Positions 9,137 through 18,644 of a stretch of DNA of 64,000 nucleotides are shown here, in pieces. A model generated the notes under the pieces. The model saw only the letters and a program-made list of their open reading frames with translations, did not search any database and had not been told where the DNA came from. Both the position numbers and the translations under genes were made by a program. Location: positions 1-64,000 of the forward strand of contig CAZRDB010000003.1 of NCBI GenBank assembly GCA_964598695.1, written 5' to 3'. Origin of the DNA: CAZRDB01 sp964598695. GTDB lineage: Bacteria; Armatimonadota; Zipacnadia; UBA1398. Every line of letters starts with the position of its first letter. The stretch's first letter is position 1.

Positions 9137-12100
9137 ATGGCGATGATGCGCGGATGGATGCCGGCGCTGGTGGCCGGCGTGGTGCTCGCGGTGGGCGCAC
9201 GGGCGGGCACGCCCGAGGGCTGGCGGATGCTCGAGGCGCCCGGCGCCTGGTCGGGCGACCTCGGCGGCTACGACGGTCTCGCGTGGTACCGCTGCTTTGT
9301 TGCCATCCCGGCGGACTGGGCGGGTGCGGAGCTGCGCCTGTGCCTCGGCGCGATCGACGACGGCGACCAGGCGTTCGTGAACGGCACACCGGTCGGCGCG
9401 ACCGGGAGCCTCGCGGAGCCGGCCTCGCCGAACTGGTCGACCGCTCGCGCCTATGGCGTCCCCGAGGCGGCCGTGCGCGCGGGTGGGTGGAACCTGATCG
9501 CCGTGCGCGTGCGGGACACCGGGGGGCCGGGGGGGATCGGTGGCGGCCCGCTGGCGCTCGAGGGGCCGGGCGGGCGGATCCCGCTCGCGGGCCGCTGGCA
9601 GTTCCGGACGGGCGATGACCCGGCGTGGTCGCGATGGCCGGTCGACCCGGCCTCCGATGAGGGGAGACGCATGGCGGAGGAGTTTCGCGCGGAGAGTGGC
9701 CTGACGGGCGCGGTCGAGCGCCGGTGGGAGTTCGTGGGTGAGTCGCTTCCACCCGAGGGCGAGTCGGTCCTGTGGTACCGCATGCCGGCCCACGCACGGG
9801 GCGAGACGGGCGCGGAGGAGGAGCCTCCGACCGATGCCGCGTGGGTTGACGCGCTCCCCGTGGGCAACGGCCGGTTGGGCGGCATGGTGTTCGGCCGCGT
9901 CTGCCGCGAGCGGATCCAGCTCAACGAGGACAGCGTCTGGTCGGGCAGCCCGCAGGAGGCCGACAACCCCGAGGCCGTGGCGGCGCGCCCCGAGGTCCGC
10001 CGTCTGCTCTTCGCGGGCGGCTACCCCGCCGCCCAAGCGTTGGCCGCGGAGAAGATGCTGTGCAAGGGGCCCGGCACCGGCTCCGGCAGTGGGGCCGACG
10101 TGCAGTTCGGGTGCTACCAGACGCTCGGCGACCTGTGGCTCGACTTCGCGACCCCGTCCAGACGGATCGAGGACTACCGGCGGGAGCTGGATCTCAACAC
10201 CGCCGTGGCGCGCGTTCGCTACCGCGCCGGCGGAGTGCTGTTCACGCGCGAGGTGTTCGCGAGCGCGCCGGCCCAGGCGCTCGTCGTACGGCTCACGTGC
10301 GAGCAGCCGGGAGGACTGAGCCTGGCCATCCGGCTCGACCGGCCGGAGCGGTTCTCGACGGAGGCCGAGGGACCGGACGGCCTCGCGATGCGGGGCCAAC
10401 TCCTGGATGGCAAGGGCGGAGACGACGGCCTGCGGTACGTCGCGCGCCTGCGGGCGCGGGCCGAGGACGGCCGCATCGAGACGGAGGGCAACGCGCTGCG
10501 CGTGACCGGGGCAACGACGGTTACGCTCCTCCTCACGGCTGGCGCCGACTACCGGCTCGACCCGCCGACCTACCGCGGCGGTGCGCCCGAGGAGGCCACG
10601 CGGACCCAGCTCGAGGCTGCGGCGGCGATGCCCTACGGGCTGCTGAAGGCCGACCACATCGCCGAGTACCAGCGGTACTTCCACCGTGCCAAGCTGGCGC
10701 TCGCGCGCACCGAGGCGTCGGACCTGCCGACCGACGAGCGGCTGGAGGCGTTCGGCTCCCAGGGCGGCGACCCGGCCCTGGCGGCGCTGCTGTTCGACTA
10801 CGGTCGGTACCTGCTCATCTCGAGTTCGCGGCCGGGCGACCTGCCCGCCAACCTGCAGGGGATCTGGGCGACGGGGATCCGGACGCCCTGGAACTGCGAC
10901 TACCACATCAACATCAACCTGCAGATGAACTACTGGCCGGCCGAGACCACCAACCTGAGCGACTGCCAGGCCCCGCTGACCGATCTGGTGCTCTCGCTCC
11001 GGGAGGCGGGCACGCGGACGGCTCGGGTCCACTACGGCAAGCCCGGATGGGTCGCGCACACGATCACGAATGCCTGGGGCTTCACCTCGCCGGGCGAGGG
11101 GCTCGGTTGGGGCGCGAGCCCAACCTGCGGGGCGTGGCTCTGCCAGCACCTGTGGGAGCACTACCGGTTCACCGGCGACCGGGAGTACCTCGAGCGCGTC
11201 TATCCGCTGATCCGCGAGGCGACCCGGTTCTTCCTGAGCTGGATCGTCGAGGACCCGAAGACCGGGCGGCTGGTCTCGGGGCCGGCGGTCTCGCCCGAGA
11301 ACTCCTTCCGCACACCCGACGGGATCGTCGCGAGCCTGAGCATGGGGCCGAGCATGGACCAGGAGATCGTCTGGGAGCTGTTCTCCGAGTTCCTCGACGC
11401 CGCGCGCGAACTCGATCGCGACGAGGAGCTGTGCCACCAGGTTCGCTCGGCCCGCGAGCGCCTGGCGCTCCCGGGGCTCACGGCCGACGGTCGGCTGCGG
11501 GAGTGGGCGGAGGACTACGAGGAGCCGGAGCCGACGCACCGCCACGTCTCGCACCTCTACGGGCTGCACCCGGGCTGGCAGATCACCCCCGACGCGCTGC
11601 CGGAGCACTATGAGGCTGCCCGGAAGAGCCTCCAGGCGCGGGGCGACTCGGGCACGGGGTGGTCGATGGCCTGGAAGGTCTGCTTCTGGGCCCGGCTTCG
11701 CGATGGCGACCGTGCCCACCAGCTGCTCGCGAACTTCCTGCGGCTCACGGGCGACCAGGGCTACAACTACTCGGACGGGGGCGGCGTCTACACGAACCTG
11801 TTCTGTGCCCACCCGCCCTTCCAGATCGACGGCAACTTCGGCATCGCGGCCGGGATCGCCGAGATGCTGCTCCAGAGCCACGCGGCCGCGCTCGAGCTGC
11901 TGCCCGCGTTGCCCGGCGCGTGGGCCGAGGGCTCGGTCCGAGGTCTCCGGGCGCGCGACGGTTTCGAGGCGGACATCGCCTGGCAGGAGGGGAGGCTCAC
12001 CCTCGCCCGGATCCGAAGTGACCTCGGCCGCCGGTGCGCGATCCGTGCCACGGTCCCGTTGACCGTGACCGGTCCGCGGGGCCCGGTGGAGGTGTCGCCC

Positions 12101-12172
12101 GTCGAGGGCGGGGGGGTCGCATTCGAGACGGAGAAGAACGCGGAGTACGTGGTCACCCCGGCTGCCCGTTAG
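9137..12172 (+). CDS. Alpha-L-fucosidase, GH95 family, with N-terminal jelly-roll
   Basis: A 1,011-residue exported enzyme predicted to release alpha-1,2-linked L-fucose (or L-galactose) from glycans by inversion. The signal peptide ends near GARA. Residues 25-200 form a GH2-like sugar-binding jelly-roll with LAWYRCFVAIPADW. The GH95 body starts near residue 240 with ALPVGNGRLGGMVFG and QLNEDSVWSG. The family signature HININLQMNYWPAE is near residue 588, SPEN with Glu721 and QIDGNFG with Asp898 mark the region of the catalytic acid and the Asn-activated base of the family. Length is greater than usual because of the extra N-terminal domain. It lies in an operon with another fucosidase downstream. 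Confidence 0.88.
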   Translation: MAMMRGWMPALVAGVVLAVGARAGTPEGWRMLEAPGAWSGDLGGYDGLAWYRCFVAIPADWAGAELRLCLGAIDDGDQAFVNGTPVGATGSLAEPASPNWSTARAYGVPEAAVRAGGWNLIAVRVRDTGGPGGIGGGPLALEGPGGRIPLAGRWQFRTGDDPAWSRWPVDPASDEGRRMAEEFRAESGLTGAVERRWEFVGESLPPEGESVLWYRMPAHARGETGAEEEPPTDAAWVDALPVGNGRLGGMVFGRVCRERIQLNEDSVWSGSPQEADNPEAVAARPEVRRLLFAGGYPAAQALAAEKMLCKGPGTGSGSGADVQFGCYQTLGDLWLDFATPSRRIEDYRRELDLNTAVARVRYRAGGVLFTREVFASAPAQALVVRLTCEQPGGLSLAIRLDRPERFSTEAEGPDGLAMRGQLLDGKGGDDGLRYVARLRARAEDGRIETEGNALRVTGATTVTLLLTAGADYRLDPPTYRGGAPEEATRTQLEAAAAMPYGLLKADHIAEYQRYFHRAKLALARTEASDLPTDERLEAFGSQGGDPALAALLFDYGRYLLISSSRPGDLPANLQGIWATGIRTPWNCDYHININLQMNYWPAETTNLSDCQAPLTDLVLSLREAGTRTARVHYGKPGWVAHTITNAWGFTSPGEGLGWGASPTCGAWLCQHLWEHYRFTGDREYLERVYPLIREATRFFLSWIVEDPKTGRLVSGPAVSPENSFRTPDGIVASLSMGPSMDQEIVWELFSEFLDAARELDRDEELCHQVRSARERLALPGLTADGRLREWAEDYEEPEPTHRHVSHLYGLHPGWQITPDALPEHYEAARKSLQARGDSGTGWSMAWKVCFWARLRDGDRAHQLLANFLRLTGDQGYNYSDGGGVYTNLFCAHPPFQIDGNFGIAAGIAEMLLQSHAAALELLPALPGAWAEGSVRGLRARDGFEADIAWQEGRLTLARIRSDLGRRCAIRATVPLTVTGPRGPVEVSPVEGGGVAFETEKNAEYVVTPAAR

Positions 12173-12194
12173 CCGCCACAGGAGGAGGAGATCG

Positions 12195-14357
12195 ATGCAC
12201 CACTGGACGGTAGTGGCCGCGGTCGCGCTCACATGCGCCGGCGCGGCAGCGCAAGAGCAGTTCGCCCCGGTCCCGCCCGACGCGAGCATCAAGGAGATCG
12301 CGACGCTCTCGGCCCACGTGACACCCTCGCCGCGGCAGCTCCGGTGGCAGGAGGTCGATCTCTCGGCCTTCGTCCACTTCGGGATGAACACGTTCACCGA
12401 TCGGGAGTGGGGGGAGGGGACCGAGGACCCCGCGCTGTTCAACCCGAGTGACTTCGATGCCACGCAGTGGGTCGAGGCGTGCAAGTCGGCGGGGATCGGG
12501 ACCCTGATCCTGACGGCCAAGCACCACGACGGCTTCTGCCTGTGGCCGAGCGCGTACACGAGCCACTCGGTCAAGAGCAGCCCGTGGCGCGGCGGCCAGG
12601 GAGACGTGGTGCGCGAGGTGGCCGACGCCTGCCGTGAGGGCGGGATCCGGCTCGGAATCTACCTCTCGCCCTGGGATCGGCACGAGCCCTCCTACGGCGA
12701 CTCGCCGGTCTACAACGAGTACTTCCGCAACCAGCTCCGCGAGCTGCTCACCCAGTACGGCCCGGTGGCCGAGGTGTGGTTCGACGGCGCCTGCGGGGAG
12801 GGGCCGAACGGGAAGCGGCAGGAGTATGACTTCCCGAGCTACTACAAGATCATCCGCGAGCTGCAGCCCGATGCGGTGATCTCGGTCTGCGGCCCCGATG
12901 TCCGCTGGTGCGGCAACGAGGCGGGCGTCTCGCGCAAGACCGAGTGGAGCGTCGTGCCGGTGAGCGGCTCGCCCGAGACCGGGATCAGCTGCGATGCGCA
13001 GGCGGCCGATCTCGGCGGCCGGAGCAAGCTCGCGGGGGCGACACTCCTGGCGTGGTACCCCTCGCAGGTGAACACCTCGATCCGCCCCGGTTGGTTCTAC
13101 CATGCCTCCGAAGACAACCGGGTGAAGCCTCTCTCCCACCTGCTCGACGTCTACGACGGGGCGGTGGGCGGCAACTCGCAGTTCCTGCTGAACATCCCGC
13201 CCGACCCGCGCGGCCGGTTCCACGAGAACGATGTGGCCCGCCTGCGCGAGCTGGGTGAGGCGATCCGTGCGACCTACGGCAGCGACCTCGCCGCCGGCGC
13301 CGTCGCCTCGGCGAGCGCCTCGGCCGAGGGCCACGCGGCCTCCGGGGCGGTCGATAGCGACCCGGCCACCTACTGGACCGTGCCGGAGGGCCGCACGACC
13401 GGGTCGATCGAGCTGGATCTCGGGGGCCCACGGACGTTCGATCGCCTGGTGCTCGAGGAGGCGATCGCGGAGGGCCAGCGCGTCGAGATGTTCGCGGTTG
13501 ACACCGGCGATGCCAACGGGCAGTGGAACGAGGTCAGCAGCGGGACGACGATCGGCCACCGTCGGATCGTACGGCTGCCGCTCCTCACCGCGGACCGACT
13601 GCGGATCCGGATCCTCTCCGCGCGCGACTGCCCGACGCTCTCGCGGATCGGTCTGTTCCGGGCGCCCACGCTCGTGGGGCCGCCCGAGATCACGCGCGAT
13701 CGCAAGGGCTTCGTCCGGATCCAGGCCCACGAGGGGCTCACGGTGCAGTACTCGGTCGAGGCGCCGGGCTTCCCGAGCGAGGCCCGCACCTACGCGGAGC
13801 CGTTCGAGTTGCCGGACGGGGGCGTGGTGACCGCGACGGCCGTCCTCCCCGCGCAGAGCGACACGCCGCTGATGGCCGGCGGCTCGCTCACGACGGTCGC
13901 GGAGTTCGCGCTCGCGAAGACCGGCTGGACGATCGTCTCGGTCGACAGCGAGGAGAACCCGGAGAGAGCCGCCTGCGCGATCGACGGCGACCCCTCGACC
14001 TACTGGCACACGGGCTGGCGGGCCGGGGAGCCGGCGCCGCCGCACCGGCTGGTGTTCGACATGGGCGAGGAGCGCGATCTGGGCGGCTTCACCTACCTCC
14101 CGCGGCAAGACGGCCAGGTCAACGGGACGGTCGCCCACTACCAACTGCTGACGAGCCTCGATGGCGCGACCTGGGGCGATCCGGTCGCGCAGGGCGAGTT
14201 CGGCAACATCGCCAACAACCCGGTCGAGCAACGGGTACGGTTCGCCCAGCCGGTCCGGGCCCGGTACGTCCAGTTCGTGGCGCTCGATGAGATCAACGGG
14301 CGGCCGTGGGCCAGTGCGGCCGAGATCGGGCTTCTGCCCGCGCCGGCGGCCCAGTAG
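12195..14357 (+). CDS. Alpha-L-fucosidase, GH29 family, with two F5/8-type C domains
   Basis: A 720-residue retaining alpha-L-fucosidase. The signal peptide ends near AGAAAQ. The TIM barrel runs from about residue 45 to 360 with LSAFVHFGMNTF, LILTAKHHDGFCLWPS and the nucleophile motif EVWFDGACGEG, in which Asp197 is the predicted nucleophile. Residues about 370-500 and 584-720 are discoidin-like (F5/8 type C, CBM32-like) domains, each with the characteristic Asp-Pro-x-Thr-Tyr-Trp stretch. A strong GGAGGAGGAG Shine-Dalgarno lies 5 nt before ATG. The acid/base residue is not conserved across the family and was not assigned. It is the last gene of the fucosidase operon and ends 3 nt before the convergent porin gene. 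Confidence 0.9.
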   Translation: MHHWTVVAAVALTCAGAAAQEQFAPVPPDASIKEIATLSAHVTPSPRQLRWQEVDLSAFVHFGMNTFTDREWGEGTEDPALFNPSDFDATQWVEACKSAGIGTLILTAKHHDGFCLWPSAYTSHSVKSSPWRGGQGDVVREVADACREGGIRLGIYLSPWDRHEPSYGDSPVYNEYFRNQLRELLTQYGPVAEVWFDGACGEGPNGKRQEYDFPSYYKIIRELQPDAVISVCGPDVRWCGNEAGVSRKTEWSVVPVSGSPETGISCDAQAADLGGRSKLAGATLLAWYPSQVNTSIRPGWFYHASEDNRVKPLSHLLDVYDGAVGGNSQFLLNIPPDPRGRFHENDVARLRELGEAIRATYGSDLAAGAVASASASAEGHAASGAVDSDPATYWTVPEGRTTGSIELDLGGPRTFDRLVLEEAIAEGQRVEMFAVDTGDANGQWNEVSSGTTIGHRRIVRLPLLTADRLRIRILSARDCPTLSRIGLFRAPTLVGPPEITRDRKGFVRIQAHEGLTVQYSVEAPGFPSEARTYAEPFELPDGGVVTATAVLPAQSDTPLMAGGSLTTVAEFALAKTGWTIVSVDSEENPERAACAIDGDPSTYWHTGWRAGEPAPPHRLVFDMGEERDLGGFTYLPRQDGQVNGTVAHYQLLTSLDGATWGDPVAQGEFGNIANNPVEQRVRFAQPVRARYVQFVALDEINGRPWASAAEIGLLPAPAAQ

Positions 14358-14360
14358 GGG

Positions 14361-15917
14361 TCAGAACCAGCTCTCCAGGCCGACGGAGAGCGTCGTCGAC
14401 CGGTCGCGCTCGCCCGCGAGGGGTCCCCGGACCTCCCGATGGGTGAGCGCGAGCCGGGCGGCGGCATCGTGGCCGAGCCCCTTGGTGACGGAGAGGCCGA
14501 ACGCCCACTCGTGCGAGGGGACGGGCTGAACGCGACCGCGTACGATCCGCTCCAGGTAGGCCTTCGCCGCCAGATCGCCCGAGGCGAGATAGCGGGCCTC
14601 GAGGTAGAGGGAGTGCGCGTCGGGGCCGATCCGGTGCTGGAGCGGAACGCCACGGTCGATGAAGTCGAGCACCTCGCTTCGGCCGGAGAGGCCGAACTGC
14701 CGGGACGACCGGGCGTACTCGGCGCGGGCCGCCCAGCGCCCGTTGTCGAAGAGGTCGGGTGAGTAGACGCCGAGCAGCCAGGCGTTCTCGTCCTCGCCCC
14801 GGCCGGGCTCGTCGCCGTTCACCCCCAGCCACGCCGTCAGCCACAGCAGGAGCCGGTAGATGCCGATCGAGTCGAGTGCCTCGGGCATGTCCACCTCGTC
14901 GATCGCCGCCTCGGCGTACACCCGCAACCGGCCCGGGGGGCTCCAGACGAGGTCGGAGTGCATGAGGAGGTTGTCCTCGTAGTAGGCGACCCCGCCCGGG
15001 CGGAGCTGGTGGCGCAGGAGCGAGCCCCAGAACGACACCGGCAGGACCATGTACACCGGCGAGGTGACGCCGCGCATCCGCGCGATGTCGGTGAGCGAGA
15101 CCTCCAGGTGGTCCGAGAGCCGCTTCTCGTAGCGCTTGGTGTAGGTGGTCACGAGCTGGCCCGCGCGCAGGGCCGCGGTCCACGTGAACTCCACGCCGAT
15201 CCGCGTGCCCAGCACGCGCCAGACGCTCTCGTAGCGCGCGTGGTCCGAGGGCCCGTGCGTGTCATCCCAGCCGAAGGTCCCGCGGGCGCCGACGCCCATG
15301 CGCAACGCGTCACGCCCCAGCGTGAGCCGGTACTGCGGCCGCAGCCAGTCGAGTGCCGCCGTCGCGAGGAGAGGCTGCCCGAGCCGCTGCTGCCGTGCGT
15401 CGGTTGGCTGGTGGGCCAGCTCGATCCGCGCGACGGCATCCCCCGCCCGCGAGATCCGGATGGCGCCGAGCCGGCCGGTGAGGCACGTGCCGTGGTTGGT
15501 CCACTCGGCGCGGGCGATCCCGTGGCCCTGGATGGTCGCCGCCTCAGCCTGCGCGAGCCCGGCGAGCGCTTCGGCGACGGGCCGGCCCGCGGTCTCCAGC
15601 TCTCCGCCGTACTCGCGGAGCAGGGGGCCGAGCCAGACGCGGCCGCGCGCCCGGGGATCCGCCCGCAGCGTCTCCCAGCAGGTCCAGGCCATCTCGGCCA
15701 GCTCGGAGCGGTCGAACGCGAAGTCGCCCAGGAAGCGCACGGGCGTGAGCCCCGGCACGCGGTTCCCGGTGGTCAGCTCCCGCAGCGCCGTGTAGCTCCA
15801 GTGGCTCGCGGGAACCATCTCATGCGTACACTGCGCCGGCCGGCTCGCGCCGAGAGCCGCGCTCGCGGCGAGCAGCAGCACGGAGAGAAGAGGGGTCAGG
15901 GGGGACGGGCGTCTCAC
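14361..15917 (-). CDS. Outer-membrane porin with SLH-like N-terminus (Wzi/capsule-assembly type barrel)
   Basis: A 518-residue protein starting at a GTG that overlaps the stop of the upstream lipoprotein gene (GTGA). The signal peptide VRRPSPLTPLLSVLLLAA is followed near residue 35 by PASHWSYTALREL and FDRSELAEMAW, which match the start and end of an S-layer homology motif. The rest is rich in alternating polar and aromatic strands typical of a large beta-barrel, and it ends in SVGLESWF, with the terminal Phe expected for outer-membrane barrel proteins. SLH-porins of this kind tether the outer membrane to the cell wall in diderm Terrabacteria. A role in glycan uptake or export is inferred from the neighbours. 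Confidence 0.72.
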   Translation of the reverse strand: MRRPSPLTPLLSVLLLAASAALGASRPAQCTHEMVPASHWSYTALRELTTGNRVPGLTPVRFLGDFAFDRSELAEMAWTCWETLRADPRARGRVWLGPLLREYGGELETAGRPVAEALAGLAQAEAATIQGHGIARAEWTNHGTCLTGRLGAIRISRAGDAVARIELAHQPTDARQQRLGQPLLATAALDWLRPQYRLTLGRDALRMGVGARGTFGWDDTHGPSDHARYESVWRVLGTRIGVEFTWTAALRAGQLVTTYTKRYEKRLSDHLEVSLTDIARMRGVTSPVYMVLPVSFWGSLLRHQLRPGGVAYYEDNLLMHSDLVWSPPGRLRVYAEAAIDEVDMPEALDSIGIYRLLLWLTAWLGVNGDEPGRGEDENAWLLGVYSPDLFDNGRWAARAEYARSSRQFGLSGRSEVLDFIDRGVPLQHRIGPDAHSLYLEARYLASGDLAAKAYLERIVRGRVQPVPSHEWAFGLSVTKGLGHDAAARLALTHREVRGPLAGERDRSTTLSVGLESWF

Positions 15918-16510
15918 CGGCCGGCCTCCCGGTAGGGGTCGAGCGTGAGGGAGGTGGCGCCCCACACCCGAAGCCGCGTGAGCTGGAGCGTGTCCGTGGC
16001 GCCGCCGTCGGGGTGCCAACGGAGCATGATGGGGAGGCGGAACTCGACCTCGCGGGCCCCGTGGCCGCCCGTCGCTGCCTCGCGCAGGGAGGCGAGCAGG
16101 ATCGCCGACGGGTCGCCGAACCGGGGGAGGAGGTCTCCCGCGGGGATCGCCTCACCCCGCCGCAGCGGGAGCCAGCCCAGCTCGCCCCGCAGTGTGGCGA
16201 TCTCGAGCCGGCCGTCGGCGGGCGGGGTGCCCTCGATCGAGACGTGGGCGTCGTGAAAGGCGCGAGCGCCGTGGAGCGGCGACCCGTCGTCGGTCTTGCC
16301 CCCGCCGAGGTCCACCCGCCACTCGGTGATCGTGTGGCCGAAGCCGGAGCAGATCGGGATCGCGACGTAGCCCGCCTCGAGCGAGAACGCCTCCACCCGG
16401 GCTTCCCAACCGCCGCCTCCGCACCCGCCCGCGCACACGGGCCAGATGGCCGTGGACACGGCCAGGCCGAGCAGTCCGATGCCGACGCTCCACCGAGGTC
16501 TGGTGGCCAC
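15914..16510 (-). CDS. Putative lipoprotein of unknown function
   Basis: A 198-residue protein starting at GTG 16510, six bases after the Shine-Dalgarno GGGAGG. A hydrophobic signal leads to CAGGCGGGG, where the second Cys (about 30) fits a lipobox. The rest is predicted to be beta-rich, with LSLEAGYVAIPICSGFGHTI-like strands, and resembles small pilus-assembly or PEP-CTERM-type beta-sandwich proteins only vaguely. It is translationally coupled to the SLH-porin (4-nt overlap), so the two probably act together in the envelope. I do not recognise the family. Confidence 0.7.
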   Translation of the reverse strand: MATRPRWSVGIGLLGLAVSTAIWPVCAGGCGGGGWEARVEAFSLEAGYVAIPICSGFGHTITEWRVDLGGGKTDDGSPLHGARAFHDAHVSIEGTPPADGRLEIATLRGELGWLPLRRGEAIPAGDLLPRFGDPSAILLASLREAATGGHGAREVEFRLPIMLRWHPDGGATDTLQLTRLRVWGATSLTLDPYREAGR

Positions 16511-16663
16511 GTCCTGCCTCCCTTCGGCTCACCCACAGCAAATGGTTCGCGGCCGGGCGCGAGGCGACCTCCGGGGCCTCGGTGACCGCGGGCTCCGTCT
16601 GTGGCATGCTGACCGGCGTTGTCCGCGCGGCTGGAGCGGCACGGGAAGGCGCGGGGCAGACCG

Positions 16664-18640
16664 ATGGCGTGGCTTTCGCTACTCGTAGGAGGCATGACAC
16701 TCGTGGGCGTTGGGACCGAACGGTGGCAGCTCGAGGACGACTGCGCGATCGTCTGGAACGTGGCGCGCGACGCGCGGCTCCCGCACGACGATCATCTCGA
16801 GATGAGCGGGCGGCTCGTCGCGACGATCGTGCGGTACGGCGTGGGGGCTGATGGCACGCTCTCGCTCCGCCAGTGCGTGGTCTGGCCCACGCTCCGAACG
16901 ATCCCCAACGACACGCACGCCAGCCTCCGACGCGAGTACGACATGGCCGCCTTGCCCGGGCTCCGCGCCGACGGGCGCCCCTTGGGGCCGGGGCGCGTCA
17001 CGCGCGTCCGGTTCGACGGGACGCTCGCCATCGACTGTGACCTGGGCGAGGGGCTGAGCGTCGAGCGCACGCTGTACCCGACGACGACGCACCGGGCGGT
17101 GGTCGAGAAGCTGCTCGTACGGAACCGCGGGGCGCGGAGTGTGACCGTCGAGGTCGAGCCGTACGAGCGAGTCGACGGAGCCTCCGGCGTCTACGGAGAC
17201 TACGTGCTCGAGGTGGCGACCGAGGGGCCGCGCGCCTTCACGCTCGATCCCGGCGAGGAGCGCTCGCTGGCCGTGGTGATCTCCGGCCGGCTGGCGGCGG
17301 AGCCGCCGCCGGAGCTGGTCCCCGCGCGCGAGGAGGAGGCGCGTCGGCGCTACGTGGCGGGGCTGACGGGCAGCCTGCGGCTCGAGACCCCCAACCCCGT
17401 GCTCGACCGTGCCTTCGCGCTGGCGAAGGTCCGTGCCGCGGAGAGCATCTTCGCCACCAAGGGCGGGCTGATGCACGCTCCCGGCGGCGAGCGCTACTAC
17501 GCCGCGATCTGGGCGAACGACCAGGCCGAGTACGCCGGCCCCTTCTTCCCCTTCCTGGGCGATGCGGGCGGCAACGAATCGACCCTCACCTGCTACCGGA
17601 TGTTCGCGCGGTACGTGAACCCCGAGTATCGGCCGATCCCCTCCTCGATCATCGCCGAGGGCACCGACACCTGGGCCGGCGCGGGCGACCGGGGCGATGC
17701 GGCGATGGTTGCGTACGGCGCCGCCCGGTACGCGCTCGCGCGGGGCGACCGCGGAGAGGCCGAGGAGCTGTGGCCGCTGATCGAGTGGTGCCTCGAGTAC
17801 TGCCGTCGCCAGATCACGGCCGATGGCGTGATCGCCTCGGACCGTGACGAGCTGGAGGGCCGATTCCCCACCGGGGACGCGAACCTGTGTACCTCGTGCC
17901 TCACCTACGACGCGCTGCTGTCGGCGGCGCTGCTGGCGCGCGAGTTGGGGCTCCCGGAGGCCCTCGCCGGCGGGTACGAGCAGTGGGCTGGCGCGCTCCG
18001 GGAGGCGATCGAGCGCCACTTCGGCGGAGAGGTCGAGGGCTTCGACACCTACCGGTACTACGCCGGCAACACCGTCCTGCGGGCCTGGATCTGCGTGCCG
18101 CTGGCCATGGGGATCCACGACCGCGCCGACGCGACCGTCGCGGCGCTGTTCAGCCCGCGGCTGTGGAGCGAGGATGGGCTCGCGACCCAGGCCGGGGAGA
18201 TCACCTTCTGGGACCGCTCGACGCTCTACGCCCTGCGCGGGGTGCTCGCGGCCGGCAAGACGGAACTGGGCATGGGCTACCTCACGGCCTACGTCGGACG
18301 CCGCCTCCTCGGCGACCATGTCCCCTACGCCGTCGAGGCGTACCCGGAGGGGGGACAGGCGCAGCTCTCGGCCGAGAGCGCGCTCCTGTGCCGGACCTTC
18401 ACCGAGGGCCTCTTCGGGATCCGTCCCGTCGGCCTCCGCCGCTTCACGTGCGCCCCGCGCCTGCCGGAAGGCTGGGAGCGGATGGCGCTCCGCGACGTGC
18501 GCGCGTTCGGCGCCCGCTTCGATCTCGTGGCCGAGCGCGCCCCGGAGGGCACGCGGGTGACCGTCGAGGCCGACGGGGTCGAGTGCTTCCGGGCACTGTG
18601 GGCCGGCGACGTCCCGCTGGAGGTCCGTTTGCCGGAGTAG
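16664..18640 (+). CDS. Six-hairpin glycosidase-like (glycogen debranching-type fold) enzyme
   Basis: A 658-residue protein. The N-terminal part (ERWQLEDDCAIVWNVARDA through WPTLRTIPND) is a beta-supersandwich. From about residue 240 the helical toroid of the six-hairpin glycosidase superfamily follows, with GGLMHAPGGERYYAAIWAND, GTDTWAGAGDRGDAAM and EAYPEGGQAQLSAESAL. Acidic residues in WANDQAE and in the SDRDELEGR block are candidate catalytic groups, not assigned. ATG 16664 was chosen. The ATG at 16694 has AGGAGG only 1 nt away, too close for initiation. No convincing signal peptide was seen, so it is likely cytoplasmic, acting on imported oligosaccharides. It converges with the MFS gene 4 nt away. 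Confidence 0.75.
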   Translation: MAWLSLLVGGMTLVGVGTERWQLEDDCAIVWNVARDARLPHDDHLEMSGRLVATIVRYGVGADGTLSLRQCVVWPTLRTIPNDTHASLRREYDMAALPGLRADGRPLGPGRVTRVRFDGTLAIDCDLGEGLSVERTLYPTTTHRAVVEKLLVRNRGARSVTVEVEPYERVDGASGVYGDYVLEVATEGPRAFTLDPGEERSLAVVISGRLAAEPPPELVPAREEEARRRYVAGLTGSLRLETPNPVLDRAFALAKVRAAESIFATKGGLMHAPGGERYYAAIWANDQAEYAGPFFPFLGDAGGNESTLTCYRMFARYVNPEYRPIPSSIIAEGTDTWAGAGDRGDAAMVAYGAARYALARGDRGEAEELWPLIEWCLEYCRRQITADGVIASDRDELEGRFPTGDANLCTSCLTYDALLSAALLARELGLPEALAGGYEQWAGALREAIERHFGGEVEGFDTYRYYAGNTVLRAWICVPLAMGIHDRADATVAALFSPRLWSEDGLATQAGEITFWDRSTLYALRGVLAAGKTELGMGYLTAYVGRRLLGDHVPYAVEAYPEGGQAQLSAESALLCRTFTEGLFGIRPVGLRRFTCAPRLPEGWERMALRDVRAFGARFDLVAERAPEGTRVTVEADGVECFRALWAGDVPLEVRLPE

Positions 18641-18644
18641 CCGC

